Shown here piece by piece: positions 43,753 to 64,000 of a DNA stretch of 64,000 bases. The notes below the pieces were generated by a model. It did not search any database, was not told the origin of the DNA, and saw only the letters and a list, made by a program, of their open reading frames with translations. The translations under genes were made by a program, and so were the position numbers. This stretch comes from Streptomyces griseocarneus. GTDB lineage: Bacteria > Actinomycetota > Actinomycetes > Streptomycetales > Streptomycetaceae. Where the stretch lies: positions 248,001-312,000 of the forward strand of contig PENC01000003.1 in the NCBI GenBank assembly GCA_003674045.1, given 5' to 3'. Position 1 is the first letter of the stretch. Every line of letters starts with the position of its first letter.

Positions 43753-44352
43753 ATGACCATACTGACCAACAGGCCCGGCGTACGGCGTGCCGCCGTGACC
43801 GCGTCCGCTCTTGCCGCTTCGCTCTCCGCCGTGCTGCTCGCCGCCGTGCCGTCCGCACAAGCGGAGCCGCCCGGCCCGGTCCCGGCCCGGGCGGCGACCG
43901 CGGGCCCGGCCGCGACCAAGGCGGCACAGCAGGCGTACTACCCGAACACCGACTGGATCGTGTGCGAGGTGAACAAGGAACGGGCGAACCACGGCATGAC
44001 CCCGCTGCAGATCTCGGACCCCGTGTCCAACACGGCGCGCGCCCACGCGCGCGACATGGCCCGGACGGGGAAGCTCAGCCCGGTCGGGAGCGACGGACGG
44101 GACCTGCGGGCGCGGCTGAGCGACGCGAAGGTGTTCTCCTCCTACATCCGCGAGTACCTGTTCTCCGGCTACACCAGCGACAGCTACTTCGCGGACATGG
44201 CCACCGACCCGGACACCGACTTCTCCAAGGCACTGATGAACCAGGACGTCGTGGCGGTCGGCCTGGGCTACGACAACCGGTACTGGGACGTGGTCCTCGT
44301 CGGCAAGCACCGGAAACTGGTCACCCGCTCGCCGTCGTGCGCGCGGCCCTGA
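43753..44352 (+). CDS. Secreted CAP-domain (SCP-like) protein
   Basis: A 199-residue exported protein. The signal peptide (RRAAVTASALAASLSAVLLAAVPSAQA) ends at about residue 36. The mature part is a bacterial CAP domain: VCEVNKERANHGMTPLQISDPVSNTARAHARDMARTG (helix 1 with N-x-x-R), then YWDVVLVGKHR near the end. The first His of the CAP cavity, usually in a FSH motif, appears to be replaced by SPVGSDG, so the metal site may be lost. Roles of bacterial CAP proteins are mostly unknown. It has an independent promoter, being divergent from the LAL region. Confidence 0.78.
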   Translation: MTILTNRPGVRRAAVTASALAASLSAVLLAAVPSAQAEPPGPVPARAATAGPAATKAAQQAYYPNTDWIVCEVNKERANHGMTPLQISDPVSNTARAHARDMARTGKLSPVGSDGRDLRARLSDAKVFSSYIREYLFSGYTSDSYFADMATDPDTDFSKALMNQDVVAVGLGYDNRYWDVVLVGKHRKLVTRSPSCARP

Positions 44353-44416
44353 CCGTGACGTCCGGGAAGACCCCCGCGGACGGCTGCGGCCGCCCTGGCT
44401 GACCCGGCACCGGCCT

Positions 44417-44468
44417 GGAGCCCTCACGCCCGCTCTCCTCGGACAGGGGAGCGGGCGTGCGGGGCTCC
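44417..44468. terminator. Terminator hairpin after the CAP gene
   Basis: CACGCCCGCTCTCC (44425-44438) pairs with GGGGAGCGGGCGTG (44446-44459). The stem is extended by GGAGCCC (44417-44423) with GGGCTCC (44462-44468) after single-base bulges. It lies between two genes on the plus strand and should end the CAP transcript. Confidence 0.75.
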
Positions 44469-44584
44469 GCAGGCCACGCGAACTCTTACAGGTTCTCTTA
44501 CACGTTTTTGTCATTGCTCTGCCGGGCCTGTGAAGAGCACCGGGCAATGTCGTCCGCGCACCGAAGGAAAGGGGAGCACGGACG

Positions 44585-46102
44585 ATGAAGCGCAGAATGC
44601 GGCAGGCGGGTCTGGCCGCGGGAGCGGTGGGGTTGCTGTTCTCGGCGATGCCGACGGCGACGGCCGTCACCGCGCGTGGTGACGGCCCTGACCGCTGCCC
44701 CGCTGTGAGCGGGTACCGGATCGACTGCGGCACGGTGGACCGGCCCCTGGTCGAGGGCAAGCCGCAGCTGGGCACGATCGAGGTGAGCTACGCCGTGCTG
44801 CGGCACCGCGGACCCGGCGCCGCCAAGGGCACGGTCGCGGTCAATCCCGGCGGTCCCGGCGAGGTCGCCATCGGCCGTGCCGCCGAGTTCGCCGAGGGGC
44901 TGAAGGACCTGCTGAGCGATCACGACCTGCTGCTGGTCGACCCCCGTGGCACCGGACAGTCGGGGCAGCTGCCCTGTGGTGTCGGCGATGCCCAGTACCG
45001 CTTCGCCACGCGACAGCAGCAGCACGAGGCCGTCAGCCGCTGTGCCGAGACCCTCGGCCCCCGGGCCGAGGGCTACACCAGCGCGGCGACCGCAGACGAC
45101 ATCGACGCCGTCCGCTCCCGGCTGGGCGTGGCGAAGCTCAGCCTCTACGGGCTGTCCTACGGCACCTATCTGATGCCTGTCTATGCCAGTCGCCACCCGG
45201 AGCACGTCCGGAACATCGTGCTCTCCGGGGCGTACCCCCTCGCCTTCGACCCGCTGGCCAGGCCCAGCGCCCAGGCCGTCTCACTGGCCCTGCACCGCGT
45301 CTGCGACCGCGCGGGGGAGGGCGTGTGCGACGGCGACACCGCCGTCGAGGACCTGGCCACCACGGCCGCGCGGCTGCGCGACGAGCCCCTCACGGAACAG
45401 GTCACCGTCGACGGGACCACGTACCCGCTGCGGTTCACCGAGGACAAGCTCGCCAACTTCATGTACGAGGCCGCCAGCAGCGACGTCGGAGCCGCGCCCT
45501 CCGAGCCGTCGCTGCTCGGCAGGCTCCCCTCCGCCCTGCACCGCTTCGTCGGCGGGGACGACGGGCCCCTGCGCGGCCTGGTCCGCGAAGGGGCCGCCTC
45601 GGCGACCACGGCCGACCAGGCGCCGTTCCTGGCCGTGGTCTGCAACGACTACCGCCGGGCGTGGTCGGTCGACGCGCCGCTGCCGCAGCGGTGGCGGCAG
45701 TACCGGCACGCGCTGGGGGCGGCCAGGCCCGGAGAGTTCGGCGCGTTCGGCGCCAAGGGGTTCACGGAGGGGCAGACCGACGGCGGTGACGCCTGCATCA
45801 CCTGGCCGCGCGAGGGCACCGCGCGCCCCCAGCCCACACACCCCGCGCTGCCGGACGTTCCCGTCCTGGTGCTCTCCGGCGACCTGGACGCCAACACCCC
45901 CGACGCCAACGGCCGCCCGGCCGCACGGCAGTTCCGCCACAGCACCTTCGTGTCCGTTCCCAACGTCGGACATGTCCCGGACACCGAACCGTCGGGCTGC
46001 GTGACGGGTATGTCCACGCGGTTCATCCGGACCGGCAGCACCGGCTCCACCGCCTGCCTGCGCGACATCCCGCCGATCGCCGTGACACCGGTCGCCCGCT
46101 GA
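44585..46102 (+). CDS. Secreted tripeptidyl aminopeptidase-like alpha/beta hydrolase
   Basis: A 505-residue exported serine hydrolase of the Streptomyces TAP/SlpD-SlpE type. Signal peptide RRMRQAGLAAGAVGLLFSAMPTATA. The N-terminal domain shows VAVNPGGPGEV (oxyanion region) and LLLVDPRGTGQSG. The nucleophile elbow is YGLSYGTYL with Ser191. After a helical cap, the TAP C-terminal domain gives Asp433 or Asp435 in LSGDLDANTP and His463 in VGHVPD. It probably removes tripeptides or processes exported precursors at the cell surface. ATG at 44585 follows AGGAAAGGGGAG. It lies before a two-component operon but shares no obvious regulation with it. Confidence 0.85.
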   Translation: MKRRMRQAGLAAGAVGLLFSAMPTATAVTARGDGPDRCPAVSGYRIDCGTVDRPLVEGKPQLGTIEVSYAVLRHRGPGAAKGTVAVNPGGPGEVAIGRAAEFAEGLKDLLSDHDLLLVDPRGTGQSGQLPCGVGDAQYRFATRQQQHEAVSRCAETLGPRAEGYTSAATADDIDAVRSRLGVAKLSLYGLSYGTYLMPVYASRHPEHVRNIVLSGAYPLAFDPLARPSAQAVSLALHRVCDRAGEGVCDGDTAVEDLATTAARLRDEPLTEQVTVDGTTYPLRFTEDKLANFMYEAASSDVGAAPSEPSLLGRLPSALHRFVGGDDGPLRGLVREGAASATTADQAPFLAVVCNDYRRAWSVDAPLPQRWRQYRHALGAARPGEFGAFGAKGFTEGQTDGGDACITWPREGTARPQPTHPALPDVPVLVLSGDLDANTPDANGRPAARQFRHSTFVSVPNVGHVPDTEPSGCVTGMSTRFIRTGSTGSTACLRDIPPIAVTPVAR

Positions 46103-46163
46103 GCCGCACCGCCGAGCCGCCGAGCCGGGATCAGGACCGTCCGCCGCCAGGGAAAATGACGCC

Positions 46164-46862
46164 ATGACAGAAATATCCACTGACCGGCGTGTGGTCCTGG
46201 TCGTCGAGGACGACCCCGGCGTACGCAGCACCCTGGAACAGCTGCTGCGCTTCGAGGGCTACCGGGTACTGACGGCGGCCGACGGCCGACAGGCCCTCGA
46301 CGTCCTCGAACAGCAGCGCCCGGACGTGGCGGTCGTGGACGTGGTCATGCCCCGGCTGGACGGGCTGTCCCTGTGCCGGATGCTGCGCAGACGGGGCGAC
46401 AGGCTGCCGGTCCTGGTGCTCACCGCCCGCCACCAGGTCGGCGACCGCGTCGCCGGCCTGGACGCCGGGGCCGACGACTACCTCGTCAAGCCCTTCGCCA
46501 CCGAGGAGCTGCTCGCCCGCCTGCGCGCCCTGCTGCGACGCGCCGCGGAGCCGGACGGCACCGGCATCCTGGCCGCCGCGGACCTCGGCCTCGACCCCGC
46601 GGCGCGCACGGCCCACCGCGGCCCGCACCCGCTGGACCTGACCAAGACCGAATTCGACCTGCTGGAACTCCTCCTGCGCAACCAGGGGGTGGTGCTCACC
46701 CGCGCGCAGATCTACGAGCGCATCTGGGGATACGACGTCGCCACCGACTCCCGCTCCCTGGACGTCTACATCGGCTATCTGCGCCGCAAGACCGAGGAGA
46801 ACGGCGCCCCACGGCTGATCCACACCGTCCGCAACGTCGGCTTCACCGTCCGGCCCGTCTGA
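46164..46862 (+). CDS. OmpR-family response regulator
   Basis: A 232-residue response regulator. The receiver domain has the acidic pocket Glu15-Asp16-Asp17, phospho-acceptor Asp59 in VAVVDVVMP, Thr87 in LVLTAR and Lys109 in YLVKPF. The winged-helix domain shows LTKTEFDLLELLLRNQGVVLTRAQIYERIWGYD and YIGYLRRK, typical of OmpR/PhoB. It overlaps the kinase gene by one base (TGATG) and pairs with it, resembling MprAB-like or TcrA/TcrY-type systems of actinobacteria. Target genes are unknown. Confidence 0.9.
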   Translation: MTEISTDRRVVLVVEDDPGVRSTLEQLLRFEGYRVLTAADGRQALDVLEQQRPDVAVVDVVMPRLDGLSLCRMLRRRGDRLPVLVLTARHQVGDRVAGLDAGADDYLVKPFATEELLARLRALLRRAAEPDGTGILAAADLGLDPAARTAHRGPHPLDLTKTEFDLLELLLRNQGVVLTRAQIYERIWGYDVATDSRSLDVYIGYLRRKTEENGAPRLIHTVRNVGFTVRPV

Positions 46863-48199
46863 TGCTGCGCGCCAGGATCACCCTCGTCGCCGTCGCGGCC
46901 GCCGCGCTCGCCATCGTCATCACCGTCCTCACCTCGTACCGCAACGTCAGCGGCCTCGTCGCCGACCAGCTCGACCGTGCCCTCGACGACCGTGCCGACA
47001 CCGTCATCACCCTGCTCGCGGCCTCCCGCCACCAGCCGCCGGTACGGCCCGACATGAGCGAGCAGCTCCTCCTCGCCGACGGCACCGTCCGGCCGCTGAC
47101 CCCAGGCCATGGCCCCCTGCCCGTGTCGGACGCCGCCCGGCAGGTGGCACGGACCGGCCGGGGGACCAGCCGCGAGGACGTCACCGTCGACGGCACGCAG
47201 TACGGCGTCCTCACCAAGCCCCTCCCCGATGGCGGCGCGGTGATGGTCAGCCAGGACTACCGGGACGCCGAACGGGTCGACCACGAGTTCCTCTGGCGGA
47301 TCACCTGGATCACCACGGCCGCTGTCGCCCTGTCGGCGCTGCTGAGCTGGCTCGCCCTCGGCCGGGTCCTGCGCCCGGTCCGGCGCCTGGTCCGCACCAC
47401 CGAGCACATCACCTCGACACAGGACCTCTCCGCCGAACTGCCCCCGGCCGGGCGCGACGAGGTCGGCCGGCTGACCCGCAGCTTCGACGCCATGCTGGCC
47501 GCGCTGCGCCGCTCCCGCGAACAGCAGCAGCGGCTGGTGCAGAACGCCGGTCACGAGCTGCGCACCCCGCTCACCTCGGTACGGGGCAGCGCCGAACTCC
47601 TGCAACGAGCACGCGGCAGACTCGATCCCCGTGACGAGGAGCAGATCCTCGCCACCCTGGTGACCGAGGCCGCCGCGCTCGACGGCCTGGTCCGGGAAAT
47701 CGTCGAACTCGCCACCGACCGCCACGCCGAGGAGGCCCCGGCCACCGTCGACCTGCCCGCCGTGGCCGAGGAGTGCGCGCTCCGCTTCCAGCAGCGCACC
47801 GGACGCACGGTCACGGTGACCGCCGGACGATCCGTCCCGGTCCGGGCCAGGCCCCGTGCCCTGCAACGCTGCGTCGACAATCTCCTCGGCAACGCCGCCA
47901 AGTTCAGCCCCGACGACACCCCGATCGGGATCCGCGTCGAAGACGGCCGGCTGTCCGTCCACGATCAGGGCCCCGGCATCGAACCGGACGAGCAGCACGC
48001 GGTGTTCGACCGCTTCTACCGCGGCTCCCGCACCCAGGGCACCCCCGGCTCCGGCCTCGGCCTCGCCATCGTGCACGACATCATCACGGCCGAGAACGGC
48101 ACGGTGTTCGCGGGAAAAACGCCTCAAGGCGGCGCGGAGGTCGGCTTCCGGCTGCCGGTGCACACCCCCGCGCCCGCCACGCGACGGCGGAGGACGTGA
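46862..48199 (+). CDS. Membrane sensor histidine kinase
   Basis: A 445-residue sensor kinase. Two membrane helices (residues 5-25 and about 145-165) flank an extracytoplasmic domain of ~120 residues with no recognised fold. A HAMP domain (LRPVRRLVRTTEHIT) leads to HisKA with His231 in NAGHELRTPLTS. HATPase_c has the N box NLLGNAAKFSP, the G1 box VHDQGPGI and the G2 box GSGLGLAI. It overlaps the regulator gene by one base, so the two form an operon. The ligand is unknown. Confidence 0.9.
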   Translation: MLRARITLVAVAAAALAIVITVLTSYRNVSGLVADQLDRALDDRADTVITLLAASRHQPPVRPDMSEQLLLADGTVRPLTPGHGPLPVSDAARQVARTGRGTSREDVTVDGTQYGVLTKPLPDGGAVMVSQDYRDAERVDHEFLWRITWITTAAVALSALLSWLALGRVLRPVRRLVRTTEHITSTQDLSAELPPAGRDEVGRLTRSFDAMLAALRRSREQQQRLVQNAGHELRTPLTSVRGSAELLQRARGRLDPRDEEQILATLVTEAAALDGLVREIVELATDRHAEEAPATVDLPAVAEECALRFQQRTGRTVTVTAGRSVPVRARPRALQRCVDNLLGNAAKFSPDDTPIGIRVEDGRLSVHDQGPGIEPDEQHAVFDRFYRGSRTQGTPGSGLGLAIVHDIITAENGTVFAGKTPQGGAEVGFRLPVHTPAPATRRRRT

Positions 48200-48240
48200 C
48201 AGCCACTGCCGACGGGAAATGCCGCGCGCCGGTGATCAGC

Positions 48241-48267
48241 GTTCGGACATACTTCCGAACATGTCCG
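48241..48267. promoter_or_regulatory. Overlapping inverted repeats at the helical-repeat gene start
   Basis: GTTCGG (48241-48246) pairs with CCGAAC (48255-48260), and CGGACAT (48244-48250) pairs with ATGTCCG (48261-48267), the latter including the start codon. Either fold could be an operator or could hide the start in mRNA. Confidence 0.4.
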
Positions 48268-50711
48268 CATACCTGCACCCCGAGTTCCTGGCCGACCTGC
48301 ACGCCTCGCCCCGCCCCCGGCTCCTGGCGAAGCTCGGGAGGCTCGCGGGCGAGAGCGCCACGGACGGCCGGCTCGACGGTGTGCTGGCACAGCTGTGGTC
48401 AGGTTCCGGCGAGGACCGGACCCTCGGTATCGAGCTGGCGGACATCGCCCGGCGTCCCGCCCTGCTCGAACAGGCCCTCGCCGAGGGCGACACCGCACTG
48501 CGGCTCCGGGTCCTGCGCGGCCGGAGCCTTCCGCTCCTCGACGGAGAGCTGCTGGTCCGGTCCGTCACCGACCTGCCTTTCGACGACCGCAGACACCTGT
48601 ACGCACACCTGCGGCGCCACCGCCGGCACGCCCTGGGCGAGCTCCTGCACGCGCCCGTCCTGGCCGCGTTCGGCGAGGAGGAGGCGGGGTGGCTGCCCCT
48701 GCCTCCCGCCGGGCCGGTCGAGCCGGACCCCCTGGCCGACGCCCTCGACGAGCAGCAGCGGCTCCGGCGGCTTCGCCCCCGTACCTTCTTCGCCCTGGCG
48801 AAGGCCGACCCGACCCGGGCCCTCCGCCTGCTCGCCGAGGCGCCGCACGGACCGTACTTCACGTACGACGTGAGCCACCGCAACCGGCACGTGCTGTGGG
48901 AGGCGGACCCGGACGCCCTGTTGGCCCTGGGGCGGGCGCTGCGCGGCATCGGCTCCGATGACATCGAGTCCTTCGCGCGGCTGCTGGGTTTCGTACGGTG
49001 GGCGGACCGCCCCGCGCTGTTCGACGCCGCCTGGGGACATCCGCCCCACGGCCGCATCTGGCCTTCGTACGCGTGGGCCACCGTGCTGGAGCTGCTGCCG
49101 CACGAGCGGCGCACACGTGAGGCGGCCCGGTTGCGGGAACTGGCGGCAGCCGAGGGGGACGAGGCGCTCCGGCGGCTGTACACGCGCTTTCTGCCGCTTG
49201 CCGAGGCCCGGGCCGAACTCGTCGCGCTGACGCGCGGCTCCGTACAAGACCGGCGGGACGGCTACCGGCTGCTGATCGCATGCGCGGCCGACGACCGGGA
49301 CGAGCACGCGCCGGACGCCCTGCTGCCCTGGCTCGCCGAAGCCCTGCACGAGGAGGAGGACCAGGTCCGGGGCCCGGCGCTGGACGCGCTCGCCCGGGTA
49401 CGGCCCCGGCGCTTCCACGCCGACGCGGTGTCCGCGCTGGACCGGCTCGTCCAGACGGCGCTCGGCGCACCGGACCTCTCCCGTGACACCTGCGCCGCCG
49501 TGACGTCACTCGCCGGAACGCTGCTGGCCCACCGCGTACCGGCCCTGGCGGACTGCGCCGTACGAACGCTGGGTGCGCTCTGGACATGCCCCGATCAGGA
49601 GAGGCACCACCTGTGGCGGTACGAACCGAACCGGGTCCACGCCGCGTACCCGGCCCTGGAACCCGCCCTCGTGGCAGCGGCGCGACTCGGGCACTTCCGG
49701 CCGGCGGCGGAGGTCACGGCCCTCTTGAAGCGGCGCGGCGCGTGTCGGCCCATGCTGGTGGAGCTGCTCCGCACGGCCGTGCAGCAGGACGAGGGCATCG
49801 CGGACCACGCGAGGATGCTGCTCGCCCGGATGCGTACGGGACCGGTGCCCGGCGACGGCATCCGCACCGCTGCGGAAACCCCCGGTGAGCCGTACGGCCG
49901 ACGCACAGCGGATCAACGAGAACGCCTGGCGGAGCGCCTGGCCGCGGAAGCCGCCGAGCAGCGCGGCCGTTTCGCGACGAACCGTGCCGTCGCCGACCTC
50001 CACGCGCTGCTGCGTACCGACCGCGCGCTCACGGAGCACTACGTGCGCTCGCCCCATGCGCCCGTCGTGCGCGCGGCCGTCATGGCGCTTCCCCATGCGC
50101 AGGACGACCCGGAGGCCGTCCTGCGGTTGCTGGTGCTCGACCGCCTCGGCGCCGCGGACGGCGAGTCCGGTGCGTACAGCCCGTGGGAAGGCGAGGTGGT
50201 CGAGGCGATCCGGCGCTGTCTGCGGAGGATCCGGCCGAGCCGTCTGACGGCGGTGCTGCCCGTACTCCTGCGCGGCCTGCTCGCCCCCGCTCCCGACGTC
50301 CCGCAGCCGACGGACCGGGAGTGGAAGCTCGACGCGCTGGCCGAGTGGCTCGGCCCCGCGGGCGCCACGGCGTTCGCCGGCATCTGGCGCGCGGAAGGCC
50401 ATCGTCCGGAGACGCTGCGGCTGTGCCTGCGCCTGTCGCGCCTCTGGCTGGACGATCCCCACGTCCGGGAGCTGACGGCCCGCGCTGTCCGGGACCACGG
50501 TCACAGCGCCGTGCACGAGCTCGCCACGTACGTGAGCGACGTCCCGCGGAGCAACCGGCACGCTCACGCCGCCCTGCTCCTCATGGCCGCCGCCTCGGAC
50601 GACCTCACGACCCGCCGGTGCGCCCTGCACAAGATGGCCGGCTTCCAGGCGGACCATCCGGATGTGGAGGCGGCGCTGGCGGCCGCGGCACGGTCACCAC
50701 GTCGCCTGTGA
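48261..50711 (+). CDS. Large helical-repeat (HEAT-like) protein of unknown function
   Basis: An 816-residue soluble protein rich in Ala, Leu, Arg and Glu, with a repeated amphipathic helix-turn-helix pattern such as EEEDQVRGPALDALARVRP and SPHAPVVRAAVMALPHAQDDP. This predicts an alpha-solenoid of the HEAT type. There is no catalytic motif, signal peptide or membrane helix. The start at 48261 is embedded in the inverted repeats above, and no ribosome site precedes it. It follows the sensor kinase gene by 61 bp and may be co-transcribed. Proteins of this kind appear in actinobacterial genomes as hypothetical proteins. A scaffold or RNA/protein-binding role is a guess. Confidence 0.75.
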   Translation: MSAYLHPEFLADLHASPRPRLLAKLGRLAGESATDGRLDGVLAQLWSGSGEDRTLGIELADIARRPALLEQALAEGDTALRLRVLRGRSLPLLDGELLVRSVTDLPFDDRRHLYAHLRRHRRHALGELLHAPVLAAFGEEEAGWLPLPPAGPVEPDPLADALDEQQRLRRLRPRTFFALAKADPTRALRLLAEAPHGPYFTYDVSHRNRHVLWEADPDALLALGRALRGIGSDDIESFARLLGFVRWADRPALFDAAWGHPPHGRIWPSYAWATVLELLPHERRTREAARLRELAAAEGDEALRRLYTRFLPLAEARAELVALTRGSVQDRRDGYRLLIACAADDRDEHAPDALLPWLAEALHEEEDQVRGPALDALARVRPRRFHADAVSALDRLVQTALGAPDLSRDTCAAVTSLAGTLLAHRVPALADCAVRTLGALWTCPDQERHHLWRYEPNRVHAAYPALEPALVAAARLGHFRPAAEVTALLKRRGACRPMLVELLRTAVQQDEGIADHARMLLARMRTGPVPGDGIRTAAETPGEPYGRRTADQRERLAERLAAEAAEQRGRFATNRAVADLHALLRTDRALTEHYVRSPHAPVVRAAVMALPHAQDDPEAVLRLLVLDRLGAADGESGAYSPWEGEVVEAIRRCLRRIRPSRLTAVLPVLLRGLLAPAPDVPQPTDREWKLDALAEWLGPAGATAFAGIWRAEGHRPETLRLCLRLSRLWLDDPHVRELTARAVRDHGHSAVHELATYVSDVPRSNRHAHAALLLMAAASDDLTTRRCALHKMAGFQADHPDVEAALAAAARSPRRL

Positions 50712-50831
50712 CCACGATCACACGGCCTTCATGTCACAGTCGCCGCGCGGGCGATGTCGTCAGGGTGCGGGCCCGGTGAGCGAGGCCCGGCCTGCGCCAC
50801 GCGGACACGTGGAAGCGAAAGGAGCATCATC

Positions 50832-51305
50832 ATGAGGGTCGTCATCGTGTGCGCCTCTGTCTCTCACGGCAATACGAAGCGGGTCGCCGATGTCATGGGC
50901 CAGGCTCTGGGGGCCTCTGTCGTCGACCCCGGAGACGTCGACATGGCGGAGCTCGCGACCTGCGACCTCGTGGGATTCGGATCGGGGATCTTCTCGGGGC
51001 GGTTCCACCCCCGGCTGCGCGAGTTCGTGGAGTCGCTGCCGACGGGGGAGCGGCGCAGGGCGTTCGTGTTCGCCACCAGCGGGCTGCCCGAAGTGCCGTT
51101 CAGGCCCTTCACCCGCCCCCTGGTGCGGCTTCTGGAGCGGAAAGGCTTTGACGTGCGCGACACCTTCTCGTGCCGCGCGTTCGACACCTGGCTTCCGTTC
51201 AAGCTCGTCGGCGGCATCAACAAGGGGCGCCCCGGCGCCACCGACCTGGCGGCGGCGCGTGTGTTCGCCGAAGGGCTGCGGGACCGGATCGACGCGGCTT
51301 CCTGA
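50832..51305 (+). CDS. Flavodoxin-family protein
   Basis: A 157-residue flavodoxin. The FMN phosphate-binding loop is CASVSHGNTKRVADVMG (S/T-x-S/T-x-G-N-T), the second loop is LVGFGSGIFSGRFHPRLREFV, and the third is FVFATSGLPEVP. It belongs to the flavodoxin-like proteins that feed electrons to oxidoreductases or act as quinone reductases. ATG at 50832 has GGAG before it. It is the last gene before a 450-bp gap and the PKS. Confidence 0.85.
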   Translation: MRVVIVCASVSHGNTKRVADVMGQALGASVVDPGDVDMAELATCDLVGFGSGIFSGRFHPRLREFVESLPTGERRRAFVFATSGLPEVPFRPFTRPLVRLLERKGFDVRDTFSCRAFDTWLPFKLVGGINKGRPGATDLAAARVFAEGLRDRIDAAS

Positions 51306-51754
51306 ACGGTCCGGCAGGGGGAGCCGGGTCGCTCTCGCGACCCGGCCGTCACGGTCGCTCCAGCATCCGTTCAGCCCCCGTCGGCACCATCAACCACAGC
51401 CCTGACCAGGGAAGTTGAATTCAGCCAACGATCTTGTGATGGTGCTTGCCCGGAGCAGATGCCATCCGATTCGGATCGTATACGACCTGGTGTCGACCAT
51501 GCTGTGCGCAGCGCCTTTACCGATCTTTGCCTCATGCATCTGCTGCTCGGACCAGGGGAATTCACCATTCCGTGCAGTGAGGCACTTCACATCCCGAGGG
51601 GGAGCCCGCCTGAATCGACAGCCGAGCTGTGGAAGGGGTATGCGTCGGGCGATTGGGCCGAAAAACGCTGCTTGCGGGCCAGTTGGACTGTGATCCAGAG
51701 TTCAGCTACTTCCCGCTCGCCGGTCTAGTCGATGTCTGGACGTGATGGAACGGT
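51306..51754 (+). other. Long low-GC region upstream of the PKS gene
   Basis: Between 51306 and 51754 the base composition drops compared with flanking genes, and third-position bias disappears. Short ORFs exist on both strands (for example 51459-51728 plus and 51390-51590 minus), but they lack codon bias and a ribosome site. AT-rich patches such as TTGAATTCAG (51414-51423) and GGGGAATTCACC near 51555 are candidates for promoter or regulator sites of the PKS. Confidence 0.55.

Positions 51755-64000
<12,246 letters not shown>

Noticed and set aside
51390..51590. Small minus-strand ORF upstream of the PKS as a gene
   Set aside because: No ribosome site, no codon bias and no recognisable similarity; kept only as part of the intergenic description.

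Overview
The window is about 64 kb of very GC-rich actinobacterial DNA, almost certainly Streptomyces. The signs are a near-universal G or C at third codon positions, GTG/TTG starts, ATGA/GTGA gene overlaps, leaderless promoters, rare TTA codons, many secreted and Tat-dependent proteins, a LAL-family LuxR regulator, a rifamycin-associated element and a modular type I polyketide synthase.

Left part (1-17.3 kb): an FMN-dependent 2-hydroxyacid oxidase, a TetR regulator with an SGNH/GDSL hydrolase, a secreted PD40 propeller protein, and a divergent methyltransferase/TetR pair sharing a perfect tandem operator. These are followed by an HD-domain protein, a secreted Vgb-like propeller, a GNAT protein and a small membrane-anchored L7/L12-domain protein. 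Next come two translationally coupled cell-surface genes: a GT39-type membrane glycosyltransferase containing a TTA codon, and a galactose-oxidase-like copper oxidase ending in an Excalibur motif. The block closes with an iron operon in which EfeU permease and EfeO-like periplasmic domains are fused in one protein ahead of the EfeB Dyp peroxidase, with two overlapping iron boxes upstream.

Middle (17.4-32.4 kb): a tRNA-Ala(GGC) with a strong terminator and an APH-like kinase, then a compact class IV-like lanthipeptide locus (18.6-25.1 kb). It holds a lyase-kinase-cyclase synthetase interrupted by an in-frame TGA, a 33-residue precursor peptide framed by hairpins, and two ABC exporter half-subunits with complementary degenerate ATPase sites. 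After it come an orphan substrate-binding protein, a divergent MFS/LysR pair, a rifampicin-monooxygenase-like flavoenzyme preceded by a 19-bp rifamycin-associated element, a secreted DJ-1/PfpI protein overlapping a 46-codon ORF, and a GNAT protein.

Right part (32.4-64 kb): a decayed IS5-family insertion sequence; a divergent pair of secreted proteins (NucA/NucB-type DNase and a Ser/Thr-rich protein with a ricin-like tail); a PucR-type regulator; an HSL-family esterase; a cupin; a clan GH-A glycosidase; a 996-residue LAL regulator; a CAP-domain protein; a TAP-like secreted peptidase; an OmpR/HisKA two-component pair; an 816-residue helical-repeat protein; and a flavodoxin. From 51,755 to the window edge a single open reading frame encodes a type I PKS: loading module KSQ-AT(malonyl)-ACP, module 1 KS-AT(methylmalonyl)-DH-KR-ACP, and module 2 KS-AT(methylmalonyl)-DH, continuing beyond the window. 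It carries two TTA codons, suggesting bldA control.

The most novel-looking system is the lanthipeptide locus. The fused EfeU-EfeO transporter, the putative secreted toxin-like protein next to a DNase, and the RAE/leader-terminator arrangement are secondary leads. All functions are inferred from sequence reading alone; no database search was run.
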